A stretch of DNA of 39,654 nucleotides from a virus. Where the stretch lies: positions 1 to 39,654 of IMG/VR virus record IMGVR_UViG_3300042406_000186; one strand, written 5' to 3'. Shown in pieces: positions 38,133-39,654 of this stretch. The notes under the pieces were generated by a model, which was given only the letters and a program-made list of their open reading frames with translations, was not told the origin of the DNA and made no database searches. How positions within the stretch are numbered: position 1 is the stretch's first letter; every line of letters starts with the position of its first letter. Both the position numbers and the translations under genes were made by a program.

Positions 38133-38152
38133 CGAAAAATCCCAACATATAG
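38130..38152 (+). promoter_or_regulatory. TAACGAAAA...CATATAG element before the scaffold gene
   Basis: TAA at 38130-38132 is the portal stop. TAACGAAAAATCCC is followed by CATATAG (38146-38152). The scaffold ATG is 49 nt from TAAC and has its own AAAAGGA site, so spacing differs from the other copies. Confidence 0.35.
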
Positions 38153-38178
38153 AGCAACCCGAAAAGGACTCCTAAAAA

Positions 38179-38964
38179 ATGAGCGATATAAATAGCAATG
38201 AAATCACAGCCGATGTGACCCCAGAAGAACTGGGACAATCACAGGAAGTTGCGGATGTAGTTGATGCCTTAACCGAGGAACAAATTGATTTGCTCCCTGT
38301 TGATGAGTACGGAGACAAGTATGTTTCTGTAACTGTTAACGGCGAGGAAATTAGTGTGCCACTCAAAGAGGCGCTTTCTGGATACCAGCGTCAAGCGGAC
38401 TATACCCGCAAGACACAGGAACTTGGAGAGCAACGGCGACAAGTGCAATTTGGTGCCGCTTTGCAAGAAGCCTTGCAAAACGACCCACAGGGTACTTTAA
38501 GTCTGCTTTCACAGCATTACGGCGTTGTGCAACAACCTTCTGAAGAAGAAGAATTGTACATGGACCCAGTTGAGAAACAGTACCGACAATTGGAAAGTCG
38601 GGTTCAAGCCTTTGAGCAAGAAAGAGCAAGGGCAGAACTTGAGCGGACAATACAGTCGCTGCAAACACGATACGGCTCGGACTTCGATGCCAATGAAGTT
38701 GTGTCAAGGGCTTTAGCCATTGGCTCATCTGATTTGGAAGCGGTGTACAAGCAAACGGCGTTTGACAAGGTGTACGAAGATGCTTCGGCTGTTCGTCAAC
38801 TTCGTGAGAAGCGGGCAACTGAGAATAAGCAGATTACGGACTCAAAGCGTCAAGCATCTGTTGCTTCAACTACTTCCTCGGCTGGAAGTGCGGATGTATC
38901 AGCACAACCCATTAAATCATTGCGAGACGCATTTGAAGCCGCAAAACGGCAACTAAGCGTTTAG
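38179..38964 (+). CDS. Capsid scaffolding protein (261 aa)
   Basis: Acidic N-terminus, the motif LKEALSGYQRQADYTRKTQE near residues 62-81 that is typical of phage scaffold proteins, then long charged helices (QYRQLESRVQAFEQERARAE) and a Ser-rich linker before a basic-acidic tail (KSLRDAFEAAKRQLSV) that would contact the capsid protein. It guides capsid assembly and leaves the head before DNA fills it. Directly before the capsid gene, with AAAAGGA upstream. Confidence 0.82.
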   Translation: MSDINSNEITADVTPEELGQSQEVADVVDALTEEQIDLLPVDEYGDKYVSVTVNGEEISVPLKEALSGYQRQADYTRKTQELGEQRRQVQFGAALQEALQNDPQGTLSLLSQHYGVVQQPSEEEELYMDPVEKQYRQLESRVQAFEQERARAELERTIQSLQTRYGSDFDANEVVSRALAIGSSDLEAVYKQTAFDKVYEDASAVRQLREKRATENKQITDSKRQASVASTTSSAGSADVSAQPIKSLRDAFEAAKRQLSV

Positions 38965-38988
38965 CGTTCTAACTAAGGAGAAATCATC

Positions 38989-39654
38989 ATGGCATCAGCC
39001 AATAGTAACTTTGACCAGTTGCTCTCAACGACGCTTGCGAACTACCGCAGCCAGTTGACAGACAACGTGTTCACTGCACGCCCACTCACCTACCAACTCA
39101 TGGACAAGGGTCGCATTCGTATGCTTAACGGCGGTACGAAGATTGTTGAACCTCTTATCTACGGCAAGAACTCAACTGTTGCTTCATACAGCGGTTACGA
39201 TTCACTTGCTTTGACCCCACAAGAAGGCATCTCGGCTGCTGAGTACGAATGGAAGCAGTACGCTGCATCCATCGCAATCAGCGGTATTGAAGAAGCCAAG
39301 AACAACGGTGAACAAGAAATCATCAACTTGCTCGAAGCCAAGATTATGCAGGCTGAAGAGTCAATGCGTGAATCTTTCAACTTGATGTTCTTCTCTGACG
39401 GAACTGGCAACAGCAGCAAGGACTGGAACGGCCTTGGAAACTTGGTTGAATCCGGCAACACTGTTGGTGGAATCAACTCAGCAACTTCAGGCAACGAGTT
39501 CTGGCGTTCATATGAAGAGAACACCGCAACTGCGTTGACTCTTGCACAAATGAGCACCGCTTACAACAGCGTTTCGGTTGGTAATGACCACCCAGACACC
39601 TTGTTGACAACTCAGACCTTGTTTGAGAAGTACGAAGCATTGCTTCAGCCAAAC
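38989..39654 (+). CDS. Major capsid protein, 5' part (cut by window end)
   Basis: ATG 38989 with AAGGAG at 38975-38980; 222 codons to the window end, in frame. The N-terminus SNFDQLLSTTLANYRSQLTD, then RIRMLNGGTKIVEPLIYGKN and VASYSGYDSLALTPQEGISA, matches a capsid family common in uncultured phages as I recall. The last 428 bases match window positions 1-428 with substitutions. It continues as 1-707 to give about 314 residues. Confidence 0.9.
   Translation, partial: MASANSNFDQLLSTTLANYRSQLTDNVFTARPLTYQLMDKGRIRMLNGGTKIVEPLIYGKNSTVASYSGYDSLALTPQEGISAAEYEWKQYAASIAISGIEEAKNNGEQEIINLLEAKIMQAEESMRESFNLMFFSDGTGNSSKDWNGLGNLVESGNTVGGINSATSGNEFWRSYEENTATALTLAQMSTAYNSVSVGNDHPDTLLTTQTLFEKYEALLQPN
39227..39654. 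repeat. Right copy of imperfect 428-bp terminal repeat
   Basis: Same as window 1-428, no indels, about 18 base changes counted by eye. Five change the protein (Q/L, A/S, G/S, T/S, S/T, left versus right copy). It ends exactly where the assembly ends, which favours an assembly overlap of two strains over a biological repeat. Confidence 0.9.

Overview
The window is almost certainly one nearly complete genome of a tailed phage with a short, podovirus-type tail, infecting an actinobacterium. A WhiB-type iron-sulfur regulator (23372-23623) points to an actinobacterial host. The base composition looks only moderate in GC, so a low-GC aquatic actinobacterium is a reasonable guess, but that is inference. 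Virion genes include terminase small and large subunits, portal, scaffold, major capsid protein, decoration protein, adaptor, nozzle, fibres and several internal virion proteins, one of 2769 residues. I see no sheath, tail tube or tape-measure gene, and no integrase, immunity-repressor or DNA polymerase gene. The two window ends carry the same 428-bp piece of the major capsid gene (1-428 = 39227-39654, no indels, about 18 substitutions), so the molecule is probably circular or circularly permuted, with about 39.2 kb of unique sequence, and cut by the assembly inside the capsid gene.

There are two arms that diverge at 29751-29923 and converge at about 16.7-16.8 kb. The plus arm (29924 to the right end, then 1-16810) holds packaging, fibre, holin-like, terminase, portal, scaffold, capsid, connector, internal virion and M15 peptidase genes. 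The minus arm (29750 down to 16677) holds two small basic proteins (29.1-29.75 kb), an accessory block (22.2-28.8 kb), and a replication/recombination operon (22041 down to 16677) with a Cas4/RecB-like nuclease, DnaB-type helicase, archaeo-eukaryotic-type primase, RusA resolvase, a second PD-(D/E)XK nuclease and a sigma-region-4-like protein.

The accessory block is the most interesting part. Two diverged amidoligase-like proteins (25371-26435 and 26894-27700) sit beside a class II glutamine amidotransferase-like protein (24303-25316). The amidotransferase and one amidoligase each carry a Cys-rich module opening with the same CYNC motif. This looks like a phage-encoded amide-bond-forming and amide-cleaving system whose substrate is unknown. 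WhiB, a secreted lysozyme-like enzyme and several small proteins lie in the same transcription units.

Each of six minus-strand transcription units in 22.2-28.7 kb is preceded by a 22-bp palindrome with invariant arms AACTGATA/TATCAGTT, usually touching the stop codon of the gene before it. It is followed by a unit-specific hairpin or directly by an A/C-rich leader with an AAGGA-type ribosome site. The plus arm instead shows a recurrent TAAC(G/A)A element about 20-22 nt before start codons that mostly lack a Shine-Dalgarno sequence. The lysozyme-like gene has a terminator-like GC hairpin inside its signal-peptide codons. Several overlapping micro-genes (19, 30, 44, 49, 50, 51, 55 and 58 codons) fill otherwise unexplained gaps.
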